NCBI GenBank assembly: GCA_037102815.1
Contig: BTPP01000005.1
Location: 1,240,001-1,304,000, forward strand
Length of the DNA stretch: 64,000 bases
Source of the DNA: Neurospora intermedia
Lineage: Eukaryota > Ascomycota > Sordariomycetes > Sordariales > Sordariaceae
Direction of reading: 5' to 3'
Positions 43,648 through 54,355 of this stretch are shown here, piece after piece. Position 1 is the first letter of the stretch; the number at the start of each line of letters is the position of its first letter. Made by a program: the position numbers and the translations under genes. The notes below the pieces were generated by a model. It made no database searches. It worked only from the letters and a program-made list of their open reading frames with translations, and had not been told where the DNA came from.

Positions 43648-44544
43648 ATGACCACCACCACCTCAGAAGACCGCGTCCCCCGCGGTGACGTCGTCGCCCC
43701 CCTGAACTTCTACGAGCCCCCTCCGGACGGCTCAAGCCCCTTCAACAACATCGACCCGGCCCCTGGCGTTCCCGAGCGCAACTACTCTACCCAAACCGTC
43801 CCCGTCACCATCCACGACATCCGCGGCCTCGAGTCTTCCTTCACACTCGACAACGACGCCTTCCAGATCCTCCGAGGCCTCCCCCCCTCCGCCGAAGAAG
43901 ACCCAGCAAAGAACGGCTCCAACTTCACCTCCGACGCCTCCATCTCCCAACTCTACTACCCCGAAGTCACCCGCCTCCTTCTGGACACCATCCCCGGCTC
44001 CAACAAAGTCATCCTCTTCGACCACACCATCCGCCGCACCTCCCCCTCTGCGCCCCGTGGCCCCGTGCAGCGCGTCCACATTGACCAAACCGCCTACTCC
44101 GTCGCGCAACGCGTGCGCCGACACGCTTCCTCCCCAGAGGAAGCCGAGCGGTTGTTGCAAGGGAGGTACCGCATCGTCAACGTGTGGCGGCCGCTGAACA
44201 AAGGGCCCGTGGAAAGCTACCCGCTGGCGTTTGCCAGTTCGCAGACGGTAGACGACAAAGATATCGTGCCCGTCGAGCATCGGTATAAGAATGGGTATAC
44301 CGGCCAGACGGCCGGGGTGCTGCATGATGAAGGGCAAAAATGGTACTTTTTGAGCGGCATGACGGGCGACGAAAGGATTCTGTTGGAGTGCTTTGATAGT
44401 TGGGCAGGCAAACAGGACCTGGAGGAAGGGAGGAAGGTGAAGGGGGGAAGGGTGCCGCATACGGCTTTTGAGGATCCGAGACAGAGAGCGGATGCGGAGG
44501 GACGGGAGAGCATTGAGGTGAGGGCCCTGGTTTTTGGACCTTGA
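43648..44544 (+). CDS. CmcJ/AsaB-like putative hydroxylase/desaturase
   Basis: Single exon, 298 aa, the usual length of this fungal family (AsaB, CmcJ-like, 'cephem-methoxylase P8', GA4-desaturase-like). Members are thought to be iron/2-oxoglutarate-type oxygenases, several in secondary-metabolite clusters. Seen: LNFYEPPPDGSSPFNNIDP near the start; YYPEVTRLLLDTIPGSNKVI and LFDHTIRRTS; the HIDQTAYSVAQRVRRH block, whose His and Asp fit a metal site; YRIVNVWRPLNKGPVESYPL; and a C-terminal HRYKNGYTGQTAGVLHDEGQ with KWYFLSGMTGDERILLECFD and a late HTAFEDPR. No other biosynthetic gene lies beside it, so its substrate cannot be guessed. Family call is good; the activity is inferred. Confidence 0.85.
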   Translation: MTTTTSEDRVPRGDVVAPLNFYEPPPDGSSPFNNIDPAPGVPERNYSTQTVPVTIHDIRGLESSFTLDNDAFQILRGLPPSAEEDPAKNGSNFTSDASISQLYYPEVTRLLLDTIPGSNKVILFDHTIRRTSPSAPRGPVQRVHIDQTAYSVAQRVRRHASSPEEAERLLQGRYRIVNVWRPLNKGPVESYPLAFASSQTVDDKDIVPVEHRYKNGYTGQTAGVLHDEGQKWYFLSGMTGDERILLECFDSWAGKQDLEEGRKVKGGRVPHTAFEDPRQRADAEGRESIEVRALVFGP

Positions 44545-45297
44545 CTTGGCTGTGGAGGACATAAAAGAGGGCGGGTTGCGGCATTCTCAGAGTGAATGTG
44601 AATGAGTAATGGTTTGATAGAGTTTAATGGCAGTTTTGAGGGATCGTATGCTGATAGGTGTTTGGGTTACTGTGTCTGCGAACAATTCTTCTATATCGTG
44701 TTTGCGCCTCCATAGAGCTAGTAATCTTACCAAAAAGTTAGTCGAATGACTGTGAGTCTTGCTCCGGTAGAATCAGCTAATGAAAATTCAACAACGCCCT
44801 ATGTGTTTGTCGATATTGATGGGTTGAAAGGGATAATATAAGCGCAAAGCAAAGCGAAGCCTAGTAGACTCCGACGATACGAGCGAGATGTCAAACAGTA
44901 TGCGGTAGAACCACGGCAATCAACGAACCAAATAGGATCTATACGTAATACCTATGGTAATGCTACAACTGCAGGCATGAAAGCGTTCAATGCTCAAGTA
45001 GCACCTGTAATAAAGTCCAGCCATGTTTCCTTAAACTCCGTAACCCCTTCAATGTATGCGCAACCCTCAATCCATATCTCAACAAACGCCTCTCCGACCC
45101 TCTTTCCCTTCCTGTGCGCGATGGAGGCAAAACAGGCACCATCGTAGAGGAGCAAACATTCAATGTAATATGTGAAGCACCTTGTGCCAGACGGCGCTGA
45201 GCACTTTCCTTCGTCGATGCGAACCGCTTGTCACCGACCAATGCTCTAAGCTCTCGTCAAAATCCGTTTCTTAATCATGTCTAGGCCGCCATCCTCT
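44545..45297. other. Convergent spacer
   Basis: A 753-bp gap between converging stops. A small frame at 44987-45241 (-) has no recognisable motif. No gene is supported. Confidence 0.45.
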
Positions 45298-47081
45298 CTA
45301 GCCACCGCGGCCGCCGCGTCCCTTTCTGCTGCTGGTCCGGCTCATCGCCACGCCGCCGTTGGCGCTAGATTGTCTGCTCATAGAGACACCCCCAAGCGCC
45401 TTAGCAGGAGACTGGTGATGAGACGGGGTACCCGAGCGGCCGCCCTTTGACGGGGTGCCAATACCGAGTCCATTGGTTGGCTCAGATCTTTCGGGCTCGA
45501 CAGGCTCCTTAATCGGGGGAAGACCAAGGCGCTGCCTGAGTTCATTCTCCGAAGGCCGCTCGCCCTGGACAAAGGACACAAATCTGCGGTCCTTGACCGG
45601 GAGCGACACCGATTGGAGAAGCTTCATGCTTCCATGCTCAGTCTGCAGATTGGCGCCCATGCCGTTAAGCTGGTCGTACTGCTTTAGGGCATGCATAACC
45701 ATCAAGTCCCCGGTCACGTCGTCATTAGCCAGTGCTGCCGGTGTGTTAAACTCAGACTGCTTTGCATGGCCCTTGACGTATTGTGACGGGAAGGCAGGAG
45801 GCTGCTTAGGGTCCTGACTACTAGTCAAACGCTCAAGGTTACCGGGGAAGTCGAAGTTAGCGAGCATCTCCAAGCCCATGAGTTTGTCGTCAAAGTTGGG
45901 ATTGTTAGCCCCACTTTTGTTGCTGCGAGTAGCGTGCGAAACGTTCCTCTCCATCATCGGCGCCGACGGAGCCGACTCCGAGTCGAGATCATCAGGGTCG
46001 CCGCTACCGGAAACACTACCCTCGGGTGACGAGATGGGGCGCCCATAGTCGTCAAACCGTGGCTTATGGGTAAGAATGTATTTGTGCGCCGCCAAAGCCG
46101 ACTGATTGTAGGTCATTGACAATTCCTTATCCGTGAACAGCTTGTCAATGCTGTAGATGGGGCCGGTGGTCTTGCGTTGGACCAGACGGTCGGTCTGCCA
46201 TAGGGGTGTAGTGCTGTTGGGATCGAGTGCGCGGCGCTGTGGCGCTGGAGAACCGTCGTCATCATTCATGTTGCGCTTTCTTTTCTTGCTGTCCATGCCG
46301 TTCATCTCCTCCATTTCTCTCCGCAGGCGGGTGGCCCGCTTGCCGTGTGTGCCTCCGGGGCTGGCTGGGTTTGTGATGCTGAATTGGTTGGGGTGTAAGA
46401 GGAGTGCGGACGCATCGGCAATCTCGAGGGCCTCCTTCTCCTTGTTGAGCCGGTATTTTTTCGAAGTGATGATGTTGATCAATCGGTCGCGGAGGGTCGA
46501 GGCAAGCGCCTTGTGTTCTCTGTTCGCAAGCTCCGTCTTATAGGCATGCGTATTGAGGTATTCGGCGATCTTCTTCTCGTAGTCAAACTGCGGAACCAAG
46601 AGTCAGCTTTGGCACTTTGGCTGACGGAGAGTTGAACGGTTATGATTGGGAGACGTACTTTGAATTTGGTGAGAGCATAATCTCGTTGCTCTGCAAGATC
46701 CTGTACGTTCTCCATCCACTTGGCAAACTTGGGGCCAGCCATGTCAAGGAGGGATCGTGGACCACCGTCGGAGTCGGCGCCATTGAGCTGGTTGAGTCGT
46801 CTCTGATCCTCTTCGAAGCTGTCCAAAGGTCGGTCGACATAGGGGTCGACTCGCATGACCAGACTGGTGTCAATCTGAATCTTCTGTAGTTGTTCGCGAA
46901 AGGCCTGGTCTCTGTCCTTGCTCCATTTGTCGGAAAGGGTTGCTATGCGTTCGGCAAGCATTTGGCGACGCTTGTCTCTCTTGGACTGTGACTGTGACTG
47001 ACCGGGAGGAGGGGAAGCGTTGGAGCGGCGATCAGGCCGCCCGGAAGGTGCGTCGGCCATGGTAACGTCGGTAGAAGCCAT
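45298..47081 (-). CDS. Sds3-like subunit of the Rpd3L histone deacetylase complex
   Basis: Exons 47081-46659 and 46587-45298 (71-nt intron, GTACGT donor, phase 0) give 570 aa. Sds3/BRMS1-type proteins bridge the deacetylase and the Sin3 scaffold. Seen: a basic helix RDKRRQMLAERIATLSDKWS and FREQLQKIQIDTSLVMRVDP (about residues 35-80), a pattern I associate with filamentous-fungal Sds3-like deacetylase subunits; a long coiled-coil region across the splice (YALTKFKFDYEKKIAEYLN, LRDRLINIITSKKYRLNKEK); ASALLLHPNQFSITNPASPG and GKRATRLRREMEEMNG; the block LFTDKELSMTYNQSALAAHK; and an Arg/Gly-rich end. The complex assignment is from memory of the family, not from a search. Divergent from LSM1. Confidence 0.62.
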
Positions 47082-48181
47082 GGCGAAGGGGGTCCTCGTT
47101 AATATGGTTCTTGGTTGCCTGTTTTTTTATTGTATCCGGGCCAGGTAAGACCAGGCGAGGAAAACCTCGAGGTGAGGCTGGTGGGCGGAAGAAAGAGTGC
47201 CCCAGTGCAGAGATTTGAGGCTAGAAGACGAGTAAGTCAAAGTCGACTGGACGACGGGAAGAGAGCTGCCCTCGTCCGCCGATGGACGGGCGCGCAGAAT
47301 GGTTACAGCGCAAGGGCAAGAGAAAAGGAACGGCTTCTGGTGGTCGAAGCAGGTTTGGACATAGTCCTCGTGGGATCTTTGTGTGTATAATTGTCGACAG
47401 CGAGGGTACGTATGGTGCAGATGGAGAAATATGGAGAGGGCAGAATGAATCGGGGTTGACAGCAGGTTGAGCCGAAGTAGAAGGACCGGAGAATGCAGTG
47501 CGGCACTAGGTACAGGCAAACCAGCACAGGGAGGTCAGTGCAGGTCCCTTCGGCTCATTGTCCGGCCACCGGGTTGAATAATAATGTAGGGCGCTGCACA
47601 GCGCTTGGTTTCACCTTGCCCTGGCAGTGTTCAGTGTTCACACTACAGGGCAGTCCGGTGATCAAGCTCCACCGCAGGGGCACAGGCGCTGTAAGAGCAG
47701 TCTGCCGCAGGAAGCAGCGATAGGTAGGTTTGTATGAGCCGAGCTGATGCTGAAGCTGATATTCGCTCCGTCAGTCTTGTGGCTCAACCTGCGATGTGGC
47801 TGACTTGTACCCGACGTGGACAGACACGCAAACTGCCTGCCGGCGGGAAGCTGGAATAATCCACTAAAAGCTTATGGCAGGAGCCGTGTAAGTAGAGTGG
47901 TAAAAAGATCTGTGCGACTCGGGCTGTCCTTCAAGGAACACACTTCTCGTCGGTGCCTCTCACCGTGGAAAGTGGGGTGAACTGCACAAACAGCGGAGCA
48001 AGCCCAAGGCAGCCCAGGGCAGCAGCTATGTACACTAGTATGTGGTGCGGGCAGGCAACGTCAGGGCGGGCAGCTCTCCCATCGCATCATTGCATCCCGC
48101 TTCCCATTCAACAATCTTGAAGACACCCCCCGAAACTTTACAGATGGACTGGAAGACATAGGCCATCATCAGCACACAACC
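47082..48181. other. Divergent promoter of the Sds3-like gene and LSM1
   Basis: A 1.1-kb head-to-head spacer. No coding frame or RNA gene is supported. Confidence 0.5.
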
Positions 48182-48946
48182 ATGGAACACCTCTCGATAA
48201 ACGATCAACCCCCACCGCCGCCCTTCCCTCAGGGCCCCGGCCAGCCTGGACCCGGCATGCCCCCGCCGGGACTCCTAGGAGGCGGCCGTCCTCCCCAGCC
48301 CCAGCAGTTGCCCGCGCAAATGTTCACCACAGCTGCCCAACTCCTCGACCTCACCGATAGTAAGAAGCAACAGTGTGGACATATCTTTGGACGGGAAGAA
48401 CCAGGCTGACACGAGCGGCGGGGTACCAACAGAGAAGCTAATGGTAGCATTGCGCGACGGACGAAAGCTCACGGGCATCCTCCGCAGTTGGGATCAGTTT
48501 GGTATGCCTCCATGAACCTACCTCTCTCTTACAACACATGACCACCTATACACGCACGCACGAACGAGCACGAGCATGAAGAGGTGACTGTGTTAACGCG
48601 AATCCACTTTTTTCCCACCATACTAGCCAACCTAGTACTACAACAAACAAAGGAGAGGATATTCGTGCCTCCAGGCACGCAGTCACCCTCCCAGACCAGG
48701 GGGCTCTACGCCGATGTGGACCGGGGCCTCTTCGTTGTTCGCGGCGAGAACGTGCTCCTCATGGGCGAGATCGACCTTGACCGCGACGACGACCCGCCCC
48801 CGGGCTACGACCTTGCCGACCTCGAGCTGGTGCAGACCCTAGCCAAGCAGAAAAAGGCCGAGGAGAAGGCCAAGGAGAAGCGCAAGGTCAAGAAGCTTTC
48901 TACCATTGGCTTCGAAGGGGAGAACGTAGGCGAGGCGCTTCTGTGA
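48182..48946 (+). CDS. lsm1: Lsm1, cytoplasmic mRNA-decay Sm-like protein
   Basis: Exons 48182-48359, 48433-48501 and 48627-48946 (introns 73 and 125 nt) give 188 aa. Lsm1 defines the Lsm1-7 ring that binds deadenylated mRNA 3' ends with Pat1 and promotes decapping in P-bodies. Seen: a Pro/Gly/Gln-rich N-terminal extension (residues 1-45), then FTTAAQLLDLTDKKLMVALR, DGRKLTGILRSWDQFANLVL (Sm1 motif rebuilt across two splices) and VDRGLFVVRGENVLLMGEID (Sm2 motif), and a charged Lsm1-type tail with LVQTLAKQKKAEEKAKEKRK. The 69-nt middle exon is set by phase and by the unbroken Sm1 motif. Confidence 0.94.
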
Positions 48947-49440
48947 ACGATACATGAATCACGATACCCTCAAGTTTTACAAATGGGACAGGAAGAAAGA
49001 GACGGGAGGAGAGACGACCAAAACTTAACTTATTATGATTCATACATACCCCTGAAGTGGAAAGGGAGTGTCGAAGGAGGGAATGGCATGAGCGATTGGA
49101 AGCAGAATATTGTGAAATGCTATCCGCTCAGCTGCGACTTCGAACGAATGGAAGACCGCATAAAGCCTTACACCAAGGTCGGCCCAAGAAGACACCAAGT
49201 GTATTTTACCGTTATCAGATCAGCAATTCGATGGATTACCTCGAATTGAACCTGGCCACTGCTGACTATGATCATATTCGGGGTAGGATAGCCCATGAAA
49301 GATATCTACGACTAACATTTTTTTCCTAGGACTACTCACATGGCCGGCACAACGCCACCTACTTCAATAGTCTTCCATTCACCCGCCAACAATGACGACC
49401 ACGCAGAGTTTGGGGAAATAAGGCATCGGCACTCGTGACC
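48947..49440. other. LSM1 downstream region
   Basis: About 0.5 kb after the LSM1 stop. Apart from its 3' UTR, nothing is seen. Confidence 0.4.
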
Positions 49441-50579
49441 AGCCTACCGGATACCTAGTAACATCAAACTGAAAGATGATATGCAGCAAATACCCAGCCG
49501 CCTACTAGGTCTGTTGCGTTCCGCATGCCCACAAAGGGCGCGTCGAGCTTGTTTCGGTCGGAATAGGGAAACTTGGAGAAGAGACCAGCCCCCTCCCCCC
49601 GCCCCGCCCCGCCGCCGTCGTCGCCGTCGAGAGAGGGAAATCTGATGTACCTTGGGTTGATCCGCTGATGGTTCGGTACAAGCCGCTGGAAGATGTCGTT
49701 CTGGGCTGCGTTGAGCTAGTTGTAGGCCACCACTGTAAATATGTAGAGTTATCAATGGATGTCTGGTCGGGCGTACCGGGTAGGCTGAAGTTGTGCGAGC
49801 CCAATGTCGAGAGAGTGACGTAAGGCTCGAGGATCTACAGGCCGGTGATGTCGGCGCCGAAGGCAAAGTTACTGTTTCCTACCAGACCTACTCGTACGTA
49901 TTGGTGTGGATTCTGAGCTGGAAGTCCGTTGAGGGTTGTAGGCTTGGACTGCTGTTTGTCCTTCGTGGGCGGGTATTTGGCCCTCAACTGAGCAGAAGAG
50001 GAAAATGAGGGTAAGATGCCACATTGTTGGGTGCAGTTCACTTGAGCTATCTCAGGGTCATAGTCCTAGGCAAACGTTCATGGTATACTTTCGTTTCGCC
50101 AACCACTTCTCCTCATCCACCTGGGTACTACCTTAGGGCAACTCATGGATCGTCGACATGGTGAAACCATTATTGACTTGTCCACCCGGTAGTTTGGGGA
50201 AAGTGAAGGGGGTTGTGGTCTCGAAGAAGGTAAATATGGATATTTAGAAGACATTTAGCCATTCTCCATTGTCTCCGGCCCCTTTTATCACCAAAGTCGT
50301 TGATTGCGGGGTGCATTGGCGTCGTTGTTTACAAAGAAGCTCGGTGGAGGATATCTCGAGAGGGGTGATCTCAGCTTCCACCATCCATCCGGTGCAACGT
50401 CTGTTTTCAAACCTGAACGATGGACCACCCAACGACAGCTGTACGGGTAGTCCCGCACAAAGGAACAACGGAGATGAACAGCCCCATGGGTAAGAGGAGT
50501 TGGTTGCCATGTGCGTGGCTGCTCTAGCGAGATCGGGGGGGTGCCGTCCACCCGCGATTCGAAACGTCCCATGCTCCAC
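49440..50579 (-). pseudogene. Decayed coding relic, family unknown
   Basis: The - strand carries stretches that read like protein but never stay in one frame. One frame gives YVRVGLVGNSNFAFGADITG and, beyond a stop, LEPYVTLSTLGSHNFSLPGT and QTSIDNSTYLQWWPT. Other frames supply NDIFQRLVPNHQRINPRYIR with FPSLDG, and FPYSDRNKLDAPFVGMRNAT. Upstream pieces in two more frames (for example VIKGAGDNGEWLNVF and FTFPKLPGGQVNNGFTMSTI) look like its N-terminal part. At least four frame changes or stops separate them, more than splicing with visible signals explains. I do not recognise the family; N-glycosylation-type NFS and NST sites hint at a secreted or membrane enzyme. It may instead be chance. Confidence 0.4.
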
Positions 50580-51466
50580 CGGATGGAGGCTGTGTGGAGA
50601 TGTGTTTATGGAGAGAATCCATATCCAAACGGATCCTTTCAGCCGGTCTCATCGTCAAAAACTGGCAACTGAACTAAAATAGGTATGGCAGTTTTTCGAA
50701 GCTCAAGGCATGTGTCAGTCCTTGTGATGGTCGATGGTAACAAGTCGCCACGATGCAACAAAAGCGAGTTTCTGACGGTTTTCCTGATCTTTGTATATTA
50801 CTTAGGCACATGTGAGGATGTTGCTTGGGAGACAAGCTTTGATTCCTCGCTTTTATCAAAAAAAAAAAAAAAAGTCAAAGGTCAACCGAAGCGGCCGTTC
50901 TCGAGGTTGGAATGGGCGGTCGAGACCCTCCAAAGCAGTGGAGCCTTGAATTGAAGTGACCCCACTACCGACGGACCTTATGCGGGGACATGGCAGGCGC
51001 TCAAAGCTTCCCGGCTGCCCCTGCCCAGCCGCTGTGCCATCAAAGAGCCCACTCATGATTCGCTGCGGCCAGCGCGAACCTGGCTGTCGTTGTCTGGAGG
51101 TCTGGCGCATCCATCCGTCAAGGTAAACAATTAAAACATGCCCCGTTTCTTCCTCTCCCTTTAAATGTCCTCAACAAACACACTACCTCTGCTTCTACCC
51201 TTATACCAACACTCGGCTGGTTGAAATCTCAGGTTGGCGACATCTGGTCTTGATCTTCCAGCATCCGGTATCTGGCGCATTTGCTTGTATCGGTACGTGT
51301 TCGCTCTCCCACGGTCATGCGACAAAGACCATTCCTGTTGCCCAGCCCAATGTCACCCGCCAACAAATGACATACCAGCTGCGCCCGCCGCTAACTTGTG
51401 TGCAACCACTTGTCGCAGCTCACCAAACATCCTTCCGAACATATCCAACATTTCTTGGTTGTCGCC
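50580..51466. other. Mob1 upstream region
   Basis: About 0.9 kb before Mob1, with a 16-bp A-run near 50858-50873. It should hold the Mob1 promoter and leader. No gene is seen. Confidence 0.45.
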
Positions 51467-52475
51467 ATGAGCTCCTTTCTTACGACCGTGTACGTTGAGC
51501 CCTCCCCCTTTTCCCGCCCTTTACGGGGCCCATCGCGAATAGTTGGCGATGCGATGACGTAATTTGGCAACGAAGCGAGGATAAGCTCGTTCGCCGTCGC
51601 ATCCATCTCCTTTCCAGGAGGTGCAACACACCGCATAACTGGAAGGTCTTTCGACCTCCTCAGTAAAGCCATGAATTCTATACTATGTGAGATAGCTGTT
51701 AACATGATTTGCCGCTAGAAATCAGCGGACGCGCAACCAGTTCCGACCTCGGGCGAGCGGCAAGGGCGGTGCGACCAGCTACCAGCTGCGACAATATGCC
51801 GAAGCAACACTTGGCGGAGGAAGTTTGCGCAAAGTGGTGAAGCTGCCTGAGGGTGAAGACGAGAATGAGTGGTTGGCTGTGAACAGTGAGCATCAGCCCC
51901 GCCGACCCAGCTTGTTTCGCTCCAGGGGCATTTGCTGACCCGCTATGCTAGTGGTGGACTTCTACAATCAAATCAACCTCCTTTATGGCGCCATTACCGA
52001 GTTCTGCTCTCCCCAGACTTGCCCCGAGATGAAGGCGACCGACGAGTACGTTTCCATCACATAATCATACACCAAGACCAACACGCTGACAGAGTCTAGG
52101 TTCGAGTACTTGTGGCAGGATACGGAGAACTACAAGCGACCGACCAAGATGCCTGCCCCCGCTTACATTGAACAGCTTATGAGCTGGGTCCAGGGCAACA
52201 TCGACAACGAGGCCGTCCTACCAAGCAGGATTGGAGTCCCGTTCCCCAAGTCCTTCCCGGCGCTGGTCCGTCAGATCTTCAAGCGCATGTACCGCGTTTA
52301 CGCTCACATTTACTGCCACCACTACCCCGTCATTCGCGAACTGGGCCTGGAGCCGCATCTCAACACCAGCTTCAAGCAATATGTGCTATTTATCGATGAG
52401 CACAACCTGGCAACCGGCAAGGATTTTTGGGGACCGCTAGGCGACTTGGTCGACAGCATGTTACGCAGCGACTAG
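51467..52475 (+). CDS. mob1: Mob1, Dbf2/Sid2 kinase activator (SIN/MEN)
   Basis: Exons 51467-51489, 51719-51885, 51952-52045 and 52100-52475 (introns 229, 66 and 54 nt) give 219 aa, the usual Mob1 length. Mob1 binds and activates the NDR kinase Dbf2/Sid2 at the end of the septation initiation network. The first coding exon is 23 nt; the join gives [19 protein letters not shown]. Seen: [40 protein letters not shown], the first zinc pair in [11 protein letters not shown] (Cys82, Cys87) and the second in [11 protein letters not shown] (His164, His169), spaced as in human Mob1; then YEYLW-like [20 protein letters not shown] and a C-terminus [19 protein letters not shown]. The TRNQFRP start distinguishes it from Mob2-type proteins. 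Confidence 0.96.
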
Positions 52476-53136
52476 ACGACAGGATCTTGTATGGCTTTGG
52501 CATTGGCGCATGGTTATTTGACAGGGCTAAGCACGTAGGCGTTAGGTTGGGTGCGGGTTGGTTCCATTACAGGCATTCGTTTTCGTTTGGTATGGTGGGC
52601 TGGCAACGGGCGCTGATAGAAGGGATTAAGGGACCACGGAATTCAGGGAGGGACGCGCATCCCATGTTTTTGATGGCGCGTAAAGGGCACCGGGATCTCT
52701 TTGGGTTTTTGTTGTTTCGTTGTAGAGAGGGACAGAGAGGCCTGGAGCTTCTCGTGGAAATAGATGCTTTTTGACACCACAAATGCTGCAGCTCGGCTTC
52801 CTCTTCACATGGAACTTCATGTCAATGTCAAGGATGCATGCAGTGCCGATGCTCGGACGGGATGGCACCGATAACGTTATCGGGATGTTGCTTGCCTGCC
52901 CCACTGCACTTGGCACGAACGGGCAGTTCCGGAGAAGAAGCTCTGGGCAGTTGGCGGGCGGGAAAGTCTTGGCAGAGGTACTACTACGGCGCAGCTCCAG
53001 GATTTGCAGCCTGAGGCAGACACGGTTTTGCCGAGCGGCTCCAAACCCACCCGTTACCTTGACAAAACTGAACCGGAGCTTGAATTCACGACATCGCGGT
53101 CCCCCGTCCACCCGTAGCATATCCCACACGCCCATC
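52476..53136. other. Spacer between Mob1 and OSCP
   Basis: A 661-bp gap between two + genes: Mob1 3' UTR and the OSCP promoter. An open frame overlapping the Mob1 end (52427-52774) is out of phase and has no motif. Confidence 0.5.
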
Positions 53137-54355
53137 ATGTTGTCGCGACAGGCCCTGCTCCGCCCCGCGCGGGTTCTCAACACCCAGGTCCGCACCTATG
53201 CTGCTGCCGCCGCCGCCTCCAGCAAGGTCAAGCCTCCCGTGACTCTCTTCGGTCTCGACGGCACCTATGCCACTGCTCTGGTACGCCCTCGCGCCCCGGA
53301 CCCCGACGTCACAAGCAATTGAAACACCCTCGAGCTCCCGTGTTCGTAGGGTTATGTCGATTGGAGCTCTCCCACATCAACCGAACCGACGACCGAACGC
53401 AATGGACCGATAGACAGAATATCAGAGAGCTAACATAGTTCCCTGCGTCATTTACACATGATATAGTACACGGCCGCCGTCAAGACCAGCGCCCTCGAGC
53501 CTACCGCCAAGGCCATCAGCAGCCTCGGCAACCTCCTTGCTAAGGACCCTAAGCTCGCCAGCATCCTCGAGACCCCCACCCTCTCCCCCGCCGACAAGAG
53601 CGCCATCGTTGCCGAGCTCCAGAAGAGCGTCGGTGTTTCCAACGAGACCGTCAAGAACTTCCTTGCCACCCTCGCCGAGAACAACCGCCTCGGTCTCCTC
53701 CCCAGTGTCGTCGCCAAGTTCAGCGAGCTCATGAGCGCCGCCCGTGGTGAGGTCGAGATGGTCGTTACCAGCGCTCAGGTACGCTCGCTTTGTTCCATTA
53801 CGTTGTTTGATGGTGGGCAAAAGAAGAATCAGGATGAGGAGGGAAATTACGAGGGCGGTGGCGGAAGGGAAGCCGAGCTTATGGGTGGAATCACGACCAG
53901 GAAGAGGAGGACGACAATGAAATTGGGCTTGGACATTGGCGGAAGCTCTGGCTGGAATTGGGATCCTGGGTGAACCGAAACACAAGAAGATGGGAAACAG
54001 AAGCGCTAACGAAATGCTGAACTACCACCATTTAGCCCCTCGACAACAAGACCCTCAACCGCCTCGAGTCCGCTGTTGCCAAGTCCCCCTACGTCGGCTC
54101 TGGCAAGAAGCTCAAGGTCACCAACAAGGTGCGTTTATCTCACACCATCCCAACCGGGCAAATCTGGAGCTATACCCGACCCGGCTGCTTGGTGAAATTA
54201 GGCAAAACAACTACTTACCTTCTCTCTTTTAATTTGAACAGGTCAACGCCGACATCATCGGTGGTCTCGTCGTCGAGATCGGTGAGCGCACCATCGACCT
54301 TTCCGTCTCCTCCAAGATCGCCAAGATGAACAAGCTCCTTAGCGAGGCCCTGTAA
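53137..54355 (+). CDS. atp5: Mitochondrial ATP synthase subunit 5 (OSCP)
   Basis: Exons 53137-53280, 53467-53778, 54036-54128 and 54242-54355 (introns 186, 257 and 113 nt, all phase 0) give 220 aa. OSCP joins the F1 head to the peripheral stalk of ATP synthase in the inner mitochondrial membrane. Seen: a presequence MLSRQALLRPARVLNTQVRT rich in Arg and free of acidic residues; PPVTLFGLDGTYATALYTAA (across intron 1); helices LASILETPTLSPADKSAIVA and VKNFLATLAENNRLGLLPSV; ARGEVEMVVTSAQPLDNKTL (across intron 2); and the C-terminal sheet and helix VNADIIGGLVVEIGERTIDL, SVSSKIAKMNKLL. Introns are long for this window. Length and motifs match fungal OSCP. Confidence 0.96.

Noticed and set aside
52427-52774. 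A 115-residue frame overlapping the end of Mob1
   Set aside because: Out of phase with Mob1, no motif, and it lies mainly in its 3' UTR.
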